Assembly: GCF_963576545.1 (NCBI RefSeq)
Contig: NC_083656.1
Location: forward strand, 11,317,393 to 11,381,392
Source of the DNA: Limanda limanda
Lineage: Eukaryota > Chordata > Actinopteri > Pleuronectiformes > Pleuronectidae
Direction: 5' to 3'
Length of the DNA stretch: 64,000 nt
Below are positions 27,423 through 38,925 of this stretch, piece after piece. The notes under the pieces were generated by a model, which was not told the origin of the DNA, made no database searches, and was given only the letters and a program-made list of their open reading frames with translations. A program made the translations under genes and the position numbers. The first letter of the stretch is position 1. Each line of letters starts with the position of its first letter.

Positions 27423-28321
27423 GGCCGGCACCATCTACTGTAACTATGACAACACCAGATTGATTCAGGACGTGGGAATCAGGGAAGGATGCTGGGACGC
27501 ATTTCACCAGTTCCCAACAACCGGCATCGCTTATATTCAACCAAAAAAAACGATGAAATTGCCAAATACCCCAGCCCCCTTGCAAATGATGACAAGTATA
27601 TTCTCTCAATCCTCCAACATATGGATGGACACACACACACACACACACACACATAAAAAAGAAAGAAAGATAAATTAGGACATAACGTGCATCTTTGTCA
27701 TTTAACTGCGACCTCTTCTCATCATATAACCTCCCCCCCCCTCCCCACCACCACCACCACCACCACCAACAGCCCCCCCACCCCCCCAGCATAATATCTC
27801 CTACAATTCAACAGAATGGCCTTATTCATCTATGCAGCTGCGCGCACTACGGCGCACCTTCTCGGGAGCGCAATTGAAATTCTGAATAGGCCTAATTCTG
27901 CACATGCTGCATTACAAAATGGCTTGCATCCATCCTCCGTCTTCTTCGGGGGTTAATGACAACACGACTGCATACCCCGACAATCATCCATATGGGCCGA
28001 GATATGACAAATGTGTGGACGTGTAGGAAAACACTTACATAAGGAGCCATGTTTTTTTTTTTGTGTATTTTCTTCTTCTTTTTTTTTTTTACCATATGTT
28101 AGCAATGACCACCGCACTGACACCACTACATGTGAGCGTTTTCGTTACACCGCTATTAATGATTTACTGATTAGCATCCGTGCAATATGTCACGATCCGA
28201 TCTCCATCATTGCAACGACCGATTTCCCACATCCATGCACGTCGGGGAACACATGCAATAAATACGCCGGCCATTTCACCCCCCCCTTTTTCTACCTGTA
28301 CATCCGATATCCACACGTACC

Positions 28322-28550
28322 TCAATGTTGGCGGCGCGATGCTCGATGGCTTCTCTCCTCTCCTCTCGTCCTCCTGCTCCTCCGCGATCGTCCGCTTTTT
28401 TTCTCTCTCTCCCTCTCTCTCCTTCTCCTTCCTCCAGCCTCGCTGTCTGTCTCTCCTTTTCTCCTCGTCCCCCCTAAATTGATTCGCTTGTCTCCGCGGC
28501 TGTGAGCTGCCTCTTGTTCTCGTGGACTAGATCCGCAGCGCCAACGCAAC
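28322..28550 (-). other. lrrc4b: Candidate 5' non-coding exon of lrrc4b
   Basis: The minus strand has a good splice donor (ATTGAG then gtacgtg) at 28322/28321, at the end of a CpG-containing, purine-rich stretch. The lrrc4b coding exon begins with an acceptor 4.2 kb downstream, so an untranslated first exon is expected in this direction. No ATG in frame with lrrc4b is required. Support is limited to the donor, base composition and position. Confidence 0.25.
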
Positions 28551-30428
28551 GCGGGGGGCTACAGTGATGGCAGGTTAAAGATGAACACAATCCACACACA
28601 CACACACACACACACTCTCACAGGGACACACACACACACATGTGCGCACACACACTCCGGCAACAAAAAGAAGGAATGAACACAGAGATGAGATTAAGGG
28701 TCGCTGGAGGAGAGGATGTTGGTATTATCACATGTAGGAGCGAGGTCCTGGACGAGTGCATCCGTGCGCCTTCTCAGCATCATTGGGGAGGAACGCAGGC
28801 AGCCCGCTGGGCAGAGCTTTTTGCGTCCAGCATAAGCGACTCCTTTTACGCACTTTCCGTATGTTTCAGCCAGAATCCCACTAAGGCAGCTTAGAAGAAT
28901 AGATGGAGGACCAAGGACTCCTGGATATAAAAACACACCTCAAACCAGGCTGTCACCAGATCTACATATAAATAAATATTCTTTCTGTTTTCCTCAATTT
29001 CATCCTTGCATATGCTCCAGACATGTAATGTGGATTTATTAATATATGACTCAGCAGCACTTCACGATCATTGATCTGAGTCAGTGTGCTGCTCACGCTA
29101 AAGTGAGATATTAAGCTCTGCAGTGTGTTCGGCGTTTATCACCGTGTTATGGGGGACACCTGTTTAACCACAAAAGCCACCAAACATCTGCAGTGGGAAA
29201 CATCTCCCGGCCCATTGAGCTTTAAAGAGTATGAGGCCCCTACTCCATAATGAATGCTCAGTGGCAATCGAGCAAACTAGTGACTTCTGTGTTCCTGCAC
29301 GTGAGTGTTTATTTATCTGGTCCCCGGGGCGGATCTCGGAGCAGAAGTTAAAGTTGTGCCAGCCGCCCACATGTGACCTGCTGTCAGCATCCATGCCCTG
29401 CGACCCCTGTGAGGTTTGCACCTCGTAAAACCTCAAACCATTCCAGTCCTCTGCTAATGTGCATGTGTGGAGTCATACAGATTGGATTCAATTAGTTGGA
29501 CTGCAAAGAAAGTCGGCAAGTTATTAGCCCATAAAAACAGATTTAATCAGCAAAGAGATGCCGATCTCTCTCTCTGCATGCGTGGCCTGTGCGTATTGAT
29601 CCTCGTCGGGTGTTTGTCCACACGTGTCAGGCGCCTCGGCTCCTCTGAACCATCATCATCACCCCCCCTGATGGATATGTGCAGGAGGAGAGAGAGGCAG
29701 CCCTCTGTGACTCCGTGTCCTCTAGTTTGTGCGTAAAAATAAATCTGAGTCCGTCTTAGCCCACAGTAAAGGTCAAAGGACAGAGCAGGCCAGCTCTGCT
29801 TCAGAAAGACCCCCAAGATATATACTCTCCCACCTCCCTCTCCATCTCCCTCCCTCCTTCCTCACCCTCTCCCTCACTCCTCCCCTCCCTCTCCCCGTGA
29901 ATGCCGTAGTGAGCATTGTTCACGACCACTAGCTTTTGCTGAAAGCCGCACAGCAATGAGGTCTCTGTGCCTTTTGCCTCTCTCTTCCTCTCCCCTCCCC
30001 CTCCTCAGCCTCTCTCTCTCCCTCGCTCTCTCTCCAAACCATCTACCCCTCTCTCCTTCCCTCTCTTTCTCTCTCTATCTCTCCCCCTCTATTAAATTTC
30101 CAGTCACACAGTGGTGCAGAGGATATTCCTCCTTTCCCTCCTTCTCCCTCTCCTCCTCATTCCCTCTCACTCATGCCGAAATCTTAGCCCACATCCAGCC
30201 TCTCCGCTCGACCCTCGCTGCCTTTCACTGCCTTTTCGCCACTCTCATCTCCTCTCTCCGTTCATCTTCGTTTTTTTTTGCCTTCCAACCCCCGCGCCAT
30301 TTAAAAGAGATTCCACGCCACCCATGCCAAACCCACCCTTCCGCCTCTGCTCATCCTCCTTCCCCCTCTCTCCACTCTATGTCCTCACTGTGTCATTGCA
30401 CATTGAATCTGATATTCCCCTTATGCAC

Positions 30429-30467
<39 letters not shown>

Positions 30468-31158
30468 TGTGCACACCAGCACCCTTGAGCGTGTGTGTGT
30501 GGGAGCGATGGAGTGCAGGGAGGGAGAGGGACATGCATTTGTGCACAGTAAATGAACAAACACTCATCGCTGTATTGCTTGTGTCATCAGTACAGGAAGG
30601 CTCTTGGAGTAGAAATACAGCGGAGCGAGCTAATCCAACTATCCAGAGGACGAGTGCATGGCATTTCCAATACAACCCAAGCCCCCTTAAACTCCTAATG
30701 CTGCGTTAGGAGCCACAGGGCAGGAGAAAGGGAGGGCAAGGAGGATTTGGCAGTAACATGCTAGTGCCAAGACATATGTGGCATGCTGATAGCAGTGGAG
30801 AGGTGCAGCTCACGCTCAGAAGAAGCATTTAGAGGGGGTGCTGATACACATCCATCACTTCCACGGTGTAGCTATGGGCCTCAGCGCTCTGGCACGGAGG
30901 AATCGTACACAGCTCACAGCGGAAGATTGACAATGTGATTCTTTTTGTAGCAGCAGTGCTGATATTAGACGTGGTCGAGCAGAATTAGTGATCTCTTTAA
31001 TGGCCCCGAGTGGCCAATTGGGATTGTGAACAAAGGGACATTTCTGGTGGTTATTTTTAGGAATGAGACTGAAAAAGTTGGAATGGTGCTCGGGTGCCAT
31101 CTGTGCAAAAGAATAAGAGAGATATAAGAGAGAGTTTCAAGTTATTCATGGTGACATC

Positions 31159-31312
<154 letters not shown>

Positions 31313-31458
31313 CGCGCATGTTAGAGAGAGGGAGAGAAAATAGAGAGAAAAATCCTAGTGTCACAGTATCTTAGCAACTGCCTCCATCTCCTTGGAGACA
31401 AGAACTGACATCATTTCCTGTCTGTGAGAACTCACTTTGGGTTTGTACACAGTGTGTT

Positions 31459-31510
<52 letters not shown>

Positions 31511-32189
31511 AGTGCGAGGGAATGTATGTGTACGTCTGTTTGTTTGTGTGTTGGCGTGTGTCCACGTTCATATGCAGATGTGGTGCCTGCAGAATGTGCA
31601 CTGATGCAGAGGGGATGTATTCTAGTGATTCACTCGGAGTGTGTTGAAGAACGTCAGTCAATCTGAAAGTCGAGAGCAAAATAAATGTAATTTCCATTGA
31701 ATAGAATTCAACTGACTGGCACCTGATTTTAAAATTGATTAATTGTTTGTATTTGACCTGTTATTTTAGAAAAAAGGTTTTATATTAAGCTGTGAAATTA
31801 TAATATAAAGAGACAAAAACTAATAAGTTTCACAGTTCCAAAGGATTTACCCTCTAAACAATTTGAAATCTATTTTCTTGTGTCTGGAATCAAATCGTTT
31901 GTACCATGTGTTATAACAGTATTAATAGTTTAGCTGTCATGTTATGCGAAGTGTCTTTATTTTGCACATATTTGTACTTTCACATCTAAGACTCTGTGTC
32001 TGCACCATCAAGTTTGTCAGTTTCCAGTGAGAATTCAGTTGATGAACCCAATAAGCAACCTGTGCGAATATGTCAACCTCTGCTGCCACCTTGTGTCCAA
32101 AGAAGTGAAGTGCAACCAGAAATAACTTAAATCTGATCTTTACATTTAAGTTATTATTATTAGGCTAAACACATCACGGTTTAGCTCAA

Positions 32190-32560
32190 ATAACAATTGG
32201 ATATTTGTCATGCCTCTACCAACGCCCAATAGTCCCCTAATAGTCGCTGGATTTTTATTTGGATCTGTACCACGTTGCATTTTGCAAATATAATCCCCTA
32301 AATTTACCAGATTTTTCCTCCTCCAGATCCATGAGGTAATTTCTGTGAAATCAATGGAAATGTGGCAAAACGCCCATCTCACAATGTGAAAGAAAGTGAA
32401 AAATGATTCCTGGAACCAATCCCTGGTCCAGATCCACACCAATAGTTTATGGGTTTGTCCCTGACACATACCACAACATAGTAATGCTTCCCTTAGTTTT
32501 TGTGTAACGCTGCTAACAAACAGGTTGAACCACTCTGACAGCTTGGCGGAGAATTTCATA
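32190..32560 (+). repeat. Old interspersed repeat, copy 2
   Basis: Same family and orientation as 13750-14070. It has the 'tctcacaatgtgaaagaaagtg' block, 'gattcctgga' and 'ggtccagatccacacc', and ends with 'cgctgctaacaaacagg', typical of a dispersed teleost element. Confidence 0.6.
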
Positions 32561-33599
32561 CCTAAAAGTAAATGAAGCATGAGAGCTGTGTCTGTGTAAC
32601 AGTGGATTGTTGGATTCACTAGTAACTAGTAACTATGTAAAACTAACTAGTAAATCAAGTAGGATGTGCTGACGGGCTGCAGTGTATAATAACACTGTTA
32701 AAATGTCTTTTAAGAAGAAAAGAAAATACTCTAAATCCTTGCACCCTGAAGAAAAAGAGAAGGGTCCCAATCAAAGCACGGCTCAAGGAGCCACTAAAGA
32801 TTCTGCAGGAAGAATGGTTCTACTGGGATTACTGGGATTTTACAGCAGAGAACAAAAACAACATTCAGTAGCTTGACATTACAGAAAGTAGCCGGTGACC
32901 ATGATGAATAAAAGCCAGGTACACAAAACTTATCTTGTGTCGGGATATCTTAGCATCATGATTTTAAGATGCTAAATGACAAAATAAAGGGCCAAGGAAG
33001 CAGACCTTGCAGTAAACGGAAAAATAAATATGGGTGAAATACATGATAGGACACGTGAGTTTCTGCTTCTACGAGGTGATTATTATTCCAGGCTCGTATG
33101 AATCAACAGTCAGCAACACAAAGAGTCAGACCATCATGGATCAGCACACAGTTTACAAGCTATCGCAGGGGAATCAGTGTCCAACGTTGTGCCAAGCTAA
33201 TGCCTCAGCGCAATTTACACGCTTTCGCAGAAAACATTCTTATTCAAGCAAAAACGTTGTTAGATTCGCCTCAATCAAACTGGACAGCTGTAACAGCAGC
33301 AAGGTCACTGCTGCAAAGACCAAAGGCAGACAACACACATATTACCGAGCACAACTTGTTTTACAACCGATTCTGCCAACCCCTGCACAACTGCTGGCAC
33401 ATAGAATATATACAGCACATTAGGGGCATAGCACTCGATGCCTCTACATTCTGCTCCAAGGAGGTCGATTTTTTTGGTCATTTTCTGGATAAACAGGATC
33501 CTGTAGTAAAGCAAATATCATGTTTTTGTCATGTAAGTGATACAGGGACAGCAGTGTGGGTCTGCCGGTCTTCGACTTTGGTCCAGACTGAAATATAAC

Positions 33600-33895
33600 T
33601 GTAATTTATCCCCGAGGATGAATCTGTCTGACTTTGATGATCCCATTACTCTTTCATCTAGTGCCACCACGACGCTCACATTTGTGGTTTTGATTGAAAT
33701 GTCACATCAATTGCTCAATTGCCATGACATTTGGTGCAGATATTCATGTTCTCCTCAGAATACATTTTTATAACCTTTTAGCCCCGTTATTGAGTTTGAT
33801 TTTTAGTTTGCCCTACCTGCATCACTGAGGACATTCACATCAGCCTGTGCTTTACTTTGTTCAGTGTTAATGATAGCATGCTAACATGCTACTTG
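33600..33895 (-). repeat. Dispersed teleost-type repeat
   Basis: Read on the minus strand it begins with a tagcatgttagcatgct motif and continues through a 'catgacaatt..' and 'gatcatcaaagt' type body. Non-coding elements of this appearance are abundant in percomorph fish genomes. Identification is from memory of the motif pattern, without a database search. Confidence 0.4.
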
Positions 33896-34468
33896 GACAG
33901 TGTGGTATTCCTCCTGAACAATCAATATTACATTTTTTTATACTTTAAATGCATTGGGAGCAGGCTCGGGTTTTCTGGCCATCACCACATGTGTAGGATG
34001 TTGGCTTTGAGAGCGGCACACAGCTCCAAGCATGTAATGAGGAAGATTCAGATGAATGATAACGAGATCAATGCAGCTGCAGGGACTCAGCAACACGGCT
34101 GTTATCTTGGCTTCCTGTTGGGCCATTGTGACGACACGGGGGGAGAGGACGAGTACAGAACCTCTGGCAAAGAAATGAGCCAGGACACAATGACCAGACT
34201 AAGTATAAATGCACAAGAAGGATTTTAATTCTGGAATTTACAAGCCAGCGTCATCCTTCATACTCAATTTTACATACAGAAGTTTGTGTTATTTTCGGAA
34301 GCATAGTTGGTGAATCGTCATTAATGATCAATAATGAGAAAGTACAAACAGACATCTACATGCATCCAACCCATTGCTGAAACTGCAGTTGAGGAGCGTT
34401 AGACAAAGCCAATGTGAGTAAGTCAGTAGTGTTCCCCTCCCTTTGGTCTGAAATCTTAAGAATTACAG

Positions 34469-35213
34469 TTAATTTTTTGTTGATTGTTTCTCAACTCCTT
34501 TAGAGTTGGTCAAAAACAATTTAAACCGTTTTAAAAGTTTGGGATCCAGCTGCAAAAAAAGAAAATAAAAAAGAATCAAAATCTGTTATTTGACAGGAGG
34601 CATAAAGGAATACTGTTTGAGCTAAAACTGAAAAAAAGATCCACGAACTTCTACTGAAATGCAACATTAAATGATGTGTATATACGTTTGTCTGTCTAAA
34701 TCAGCATTTACCGTTTTTTAATGCTTCACCATATAAAAACAATGCATAACTTGTGTGATTACCTCTTTGAGAACGCTTTTGATTGCTGTTTTATTTTTAG
34801 GACACTTGAAAAGTCCCTTTTGTTCATGGAAGAGACAGTTGACTTTAAGATCGACTGCACGACTCAGCTCACAGTAGCTTGGTGTAGTGTAGTCGGGGTC
34901 ACGAGTGTGATGCATCACCACCAGAATCAGCTTCTTGATTTCCACATCTTTGGCACAGACAGACAACACATATCACAGTTTGCAGCTACAAAACGTAGTC
35001 TAACGTCATTTCTGAAGGTTTACCTTCAGGTAACTTGGAAAGCGCTGAGTTGAGGTCGGTCTCAACACGACTGACGATGGGACAGAAGAGAATAGTCGCA
35101 TCGCTGTCCTGATGTGAGTTCACTTTCTTTGCTCCTTTCTTGGTCAGTTTTTTAAGAAATTCATCATGAGCCCCAAAAGTCGTTCCTTCCACTTGGAAGT
35201 AAATTTTTGCCAT
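34469..35213 (-). CDS. Unnamed small protein, duplicate copy A (151 residues)
   Basis: Three coding exons: 35213-35024, 34947-34763 and 34549-34469, with GT-AG borders and phases that agree, giving 151 residues and TAA. The ATG lies 5 bases after an acceptor, so an untranslated 5' exon is predicted, with a donor at about 35498. Exon 1 encodes a start MAKIYFQVEG and a core ending ATILFCPIVSR. Exon 2 has LILVVMHHTRDPDY and later NCLFHEQKGLFKC. The last exon is Lys-rich. There is no signal peptide or membrane segment; the alternating hydrophobic pattern around ILFCPIV and LILVVMHH suggests a small alpha/beta cytosolic fold. I have an impression of similar uncharacterised fish proteins but no name or function. 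An IRF-type element lies about 360 bases upstream of the ATG. Confidence 0.72.
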
Positions 35214-35576
35214 TTCCCCTGAAAATAGAAAAAGAAATAAAAGTAATGTAATGTTTTTCTGGATTGTGGTCCAGGGCATCCTGGTGTCCTTCTTTAAAAA
35301 CTTAAAATTCACTTTCAAGTATTCTATCAGCGTATTTCTGTCGTACTAAAACAATGATCTCATGTTTCATCTGCATCCCACGACCTGAAATATTTCCTTG
35401 TTGGCTGGAATAATGATCTCAGATATCAGTTGCTGCATCCAGCGGATCATTAACGATTGAACATGACTTGTGACCGTAAATAAATAGAGAATACTCACTG
35501 TTTGTGTAGTTGTGGTTGTGGTTTGTCTGGTTCCAGCCTCTGTTTGTTCTTTTACAGGAAACTACTTCTTCACATG

Positions 35577-35590
35577 CTTTCACTTTCACT
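35577..35590 (-). promoter_or_regulatory. ISRE/IRF-type element upstream of copy A
   Basis: The minus strand reads AGTGAAAGTGAAAG, a perfect GAAANNGAAA core. It lies about 80 bases upstream of the predicted donor of the non-coding first exon, a promoter-proximal position. It would be expected to bind interferon regulatory factors. Chance occurrence of a 10-base degenerate motif in 64 kb is possible, so placement next to a gene start is the main support. Confidence 0.45.
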
Positions 35591-36062
35591 ATGAGCGCCA
35601 CACAATGGGTGCACTGCGATGGTGTCTCCAGCAGGGGTCAGTATTGTGACAATAATATGCTCTCACAGGCCTGCAGCCTCCGTACATTTCGAAGATGAAG
35701 AATAACACCAGCGGAACTTAAAAACTAAAGTTGCTTTTCAAACTCATATTCTAATGTTCTTCATCATGTGCTGTAGTTACAATATCACTTCATTATTTCA
35801 TGACCAATATCACTTTTAATAATATTATGTACCTTATTTTGTTAATAATCATGTACGATACTTACTTGTCTGTTCTCATTTCCCAATGTACTTTTTCAAT
35901 TAAAATTTTTGGTCGTTTATAGTAAATTCTCTATTTTTATATTCTTCTTACTTATTTTATTGTTGTTGAATATATACTAACTGGTGCCCTGTCACTCCTC
36001 ATTACTTGATATTTATTTAGATTATATAATTCTCTGTTATTGAGCAAAATCTGGCACAAGAT

Positions 36063-36127
36063 TATCTTATCTTATCTCAACTCATCTCATCTCATCTCAT
36101 CTCATCTCATCTCATCTTATCTTATCT
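36063..36127. repeat. Pentamer (ATCTC)n minisatellite in unit A
   Basis: Repeated ctcat/cttat pentamers, followed by a 'ggataagcggtagaaaatgg' motif that often marks the end of dispersed teleost repeats. Unit B has a shorter version at about 39314-39362. Confidence 0.8.
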
Positions 36128-36383
36128 GGGATTGGCGCTAGTATGACCCTCTAAGGATAAGCGGTAGAAAATGGATGAATGGAGAGATGGAGTCCACCTA
36201 CTCCTTCCATCTCAGTCAGTCTTCATTGTTAGTGCTAAATGTAAAGATTTCACAATTTCCAGTTTACACATATCTGTTCATACTGTTGTGCTGGTTTACT
36301 GGATCCTCTGAGGCACGGAAGCTGCTTTCATACCCTAACACTTCATCAGCTGACTATAAGTGACACACACGTTTCAGTTTGTC

Positions 36384-36419
<36 letters not shown>

Positions 36420-36650
36420 GTTTCCCAAAAAGGGTGTGAAGCGGGTCTGTGAAAGCGATTCTTCATCCATCTGTAGTGTGAGGTTGTCTGGATCATCTGT
36501 ATCTGTGCCCGCTGTCGGATCAGAGTCACGACAGGCTGACGTTCCCCCTTCAGGTTTCACTTCACTCTAACAAATGATGCAGTGCCGCTGATGGAGCGGT
36601 CAGTGCCGTTTATTCACTAATCTCCAAAAGCCATCCAGCCATATAAAGAA

Positions 36651-37037
36651 AAACATAGCCTAAAGTTATTGTAAAAATATAAAGTGTGGCCCAAATATAT
36701 CAAAACAAATTGCAAACATGTGTTGCGCAAGGCAAGATGTGATCTGGATGTGAACTTTAAGTGGCTTAAGTAGTAAATGATAAATAAGGCCCAAATAACA
36801 GAAAAGTTTCCAGCAACATTTGGTTGATATCGCAACCTGTGTCCCAGATCTGGCAAACAGGAATGGACCGACCAAGTGCCATCATTTCACAGAGCATGCG
36901 TGTCGGATGACAGTGTGGGCCATATCTGGGCCAAAATAATTTCACCCTGTGGGATGGGATGGTGATGTTAGCATTTAGCTCAAACCCTCATTGTGCCTTA
37001 TAGGTCAAACAGCAGAGATGCATGTTCTTAATGTTTC
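36651..37037. other. Spacer between the duplicated units
   Basis: Not present in unit B. It contains 'gtgtggcccaaatatatc' near its left end and 'gggccatatctgggcc' near its right end, an imperfect inverted arrangement suggestive of a small MITE-like insertion. No coding potential. Confidence 0.35.
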
Positions 37038-37326
37038 TAAAGTATTTTATATGCTTTGGGAGCAGGCTCTGGTTTTCTGGCCATCACCACATTTGTAGGA
37101 CGTTGGCTTTGAGAGAGGCACACAGCTCCAAGCATGTAATGAGGAAGAGTCAGATAAATGATAACAAGATCAATGCAGTTGCAGGGACTCAGCAACACCG
37201 CTGTTATCTTGGCTTCCTGTTAGGCCATTGTGACGACACTGGGGGAGAGGACGAGTACAAAACCTCTGGCAAAGAAATGAGCCAGGACACAATGACCAGA
37301 CTTAGTATAAATACACAAGACTGATT

Positions 37327-37332
37327 TTTATT
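37327..37332 (-). terminator. Poly(A) signal of copy B
   Basis: Minus-strand AATAAA about 265 bases after the stop codon. The equivalent site in unit A (near 34227) reads AATTAAA. Confidence 0.4.
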
Positions 37333-37595
37333 CTGGAATTTACAAGCCAGCGTCATCCTTCATACTCAATTTTACATATAGAAGTTAGTGTTTTTTTCGC
37401 ATGCATAGTTGGTGAAACCGTGATAAATGATCAATAATGAGAAAGTACAAACAAACATCTACATGCATCCAACCCATTGCTGAAACTGCAGTTAAATAGT
37501 GTTAGAGAAAGCCAAAGTGAAAGCAGTGTTCCCCTCCTCCCTTTGGTCTAACTTCGAAAGAATTCCCGTAAATGTTTCAATGATGGTATCCCAAC

Positions 37596-38334
37596 TCATT
37601 TACATGTGATACATGTGAACCACGTGCGCCACCACTTAGGACGTCCTTCCGAATGTTCGGGATCCAGCTGCAAAAAAAATTAATAAAAATAATCAAAATC
37701 TGTGTTATTTGACAGGAGGCATAAAGGAATATTGTTTGAGCTAAAATTGAAAAAGATCCATGATTTTTTCTGAAATGCAACATTAAATGATGTATATATA
37801 TGTTTGTCTGTCTAAATCAGCATTTACCGTTTTTTAATGCTTCACCATATAAAAACAATGCATAACTTGTGTGATTACCTCTTTGAGAACGCTTTTGATT
37901 GCTGTTTTATTTTTAGGACACTTGAAAAGTCCCTTCTGTTCATGGAAGAGACAGTCGACTTTAAGATCGACTGGACGACTCAGCTCACAGTAGCTTGGTG
38001 TAGTGTAGCCGGGGTCACGAGTGTGATGCATTGCCACCAGAATCAGCTTCTGGCTTCCTAATTATTTGGCACAGACAGACAACACATATCACAGTTTGCA
38101 GCTACATGGCAAAACGTAGTCTAACGTCATTTCTGAAGGTTTACCTGGTTGTAACTTGGAAAGTGCTGAGTTGAGGTCGGTCTCAACACGACTGACGATG
38201 GGACAGAAGAGAATAGTCGCATCGCTGTCCTTGAGTAAGGTCACTTTCTTTGCTCCTTTCTCTGTCAGTTTTTTAAGAAATGTATCATGAGCCCCAAAAG
38301 TCGTTCCTTCCACTTGTGAGTACATTTTTGCCAT
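37596..38334 (-). CDS. Unnamed small protein, duplicate copy B (146 residues)
   Basis: Paralogue of copy A with the same three-exon structure: 38334-38145, 38057-37879 and 37667-37596, all phases consistent, 146 residues and TGA. It opens MAKMYSQVEG and keeps the ILFCPIVSR core, the MHHTRDP motif and the CLFHEQKGLFKC block. Exon 2 is two codons shorter at its start, where a different acceptor (..ataattag) is used. The last exon diverges after LDP and is Trp-rich rather than Lys-rich, with an earlier stop. A minus-strand AATAAA at 37327-37332 can end the transcript. Both copies keep open frames and splice sites, so neither is an obvious pseudogene. Confidence 0.7.
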
Positions 38335-38692
38335 TTTCCCTGAAAATAGAAAAAGGAATAAAAGTAATAACCACTTTTTTGGATTGTGGTCCTGGACATC
38401 CTGGAGTCCTTCTTTAAAAACTTAAAATTCACTTTTGAAGTATTCTATTCGCGTATTTCTGTCGTACAAAAACAATGATCTCATGTTTCATCTGAATCCC
38501 ACGACCTGCAATATTTCCTTGTTTGCTGGAATAATGTTCTCAGATATCAGTTGCTGCATCCAGCGGATCTTTAACGATTAAACATAACTTGTAACTGTAA
38601 ATAAATAGAGAATACTCACTGATTTATGTGGTTGTGGTTTGTCTGGTTCCAGCCTCTGGTTCTTCTTTTACAGGAAACTAGTTCTTCACACA

Positions 38693-38706
38693 CTTTTACT
38701 TTCACT
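38693..38706 (-). promoter_or_regulatory. Altered ISRE-like element upstream of copy B
   Basis: Equivalent in position to 35577-35590, but the minus strand reads AGTGAAAGTAAAAG, so one base of the second GAAA half is changed. Expected to be a weaker IRF site than that of copy A. Confidence 0.35.
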
Positions 38707-38836
38707 ATGACGGCCACACAATGGGTGCACTGCGATGGTGTCTCCAGCAGGGGTCAGTATTGTGATAATAATATGCTCTCACAGGCCTGCAGCCACCGTA
38801 CATTTCAAAGCTGAAGAATAACACCAGCGGAACTTA

Positions 38837-38925
38837 ATTTTAATTCATTTTATTTGTAAGGCACTCTTCATCCGAGGATCTCAGAGTGCCACAAGTACAT
38901 AGTTAAAATCAAAGTCCTAAAAACT
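38837..38925. mobile_element. Small repeat insertion specific to unit B
   Basis: About 90 bases beginning ttttaattcattttatttgt and including 'gaggatctcagagtgcc', absent at the matching position of unit A. It resembles the end of a dispersed fish repeat. It lies upstream of the ISRE-like site of copy B. Confidence 0.45.

Larger units (their letters stand above)
24094..28320 (-). other. Upstream region or 5' intron of lrrc4b, no recognised coding exon
   Basis: The first lrrc4b coding exon starts at a splice acceptor, so at least one more 5' exon must lie to the right and this interval is probably intron. It holds CA (26040-26068), GA (26852-26874) and CAG (27401-27422) repeats, another CA repeat (27629-27652) and C-rich runs near 27.73-27.79 kb. 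The 26.9-27.2 kb stretch is free of simple repeats and could be a conserved element; this is untested. Confidence 0.45.
33945..36650. repeat. Tandem segmental duplication, unit A
   Basis: This unit aligns nearly throughout with 37040-39870 in the same orientation. It spans the 3' UTR, coding exons and upstream region of a small minus-strand gene, then a (ctcat)n tract at about 36063-36127, a GT tract at 36388-36416, and a conserved block ending near 36650. It differs from unit B by substitutions, repeat length and small indels. A non-duplicated spacer of about 0.4 kb follows. Confidence 0.85.

Noticed and set aside
32682..32876. Lys-rich 64-residue frame at 32.7 kb
   Set aside because: Short, no splice or promoter context and no recognised similarity; base composition alone can explain it.
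33959..34228. Plus-strand frame in unit A, also present in unit B, as a possible gene
   Set aside because: It falls in the region expected to be the 3' UTR of the minus-strand small gene. The conservation is explained by recent duplication, and the peptide has no recognisable features.
36063..36127. Pentamer array considered as a CRISPR-like or satellite array
   Set aside because: A short (ctcat)n minisatellite without spacers, in a eukaryotic genome.
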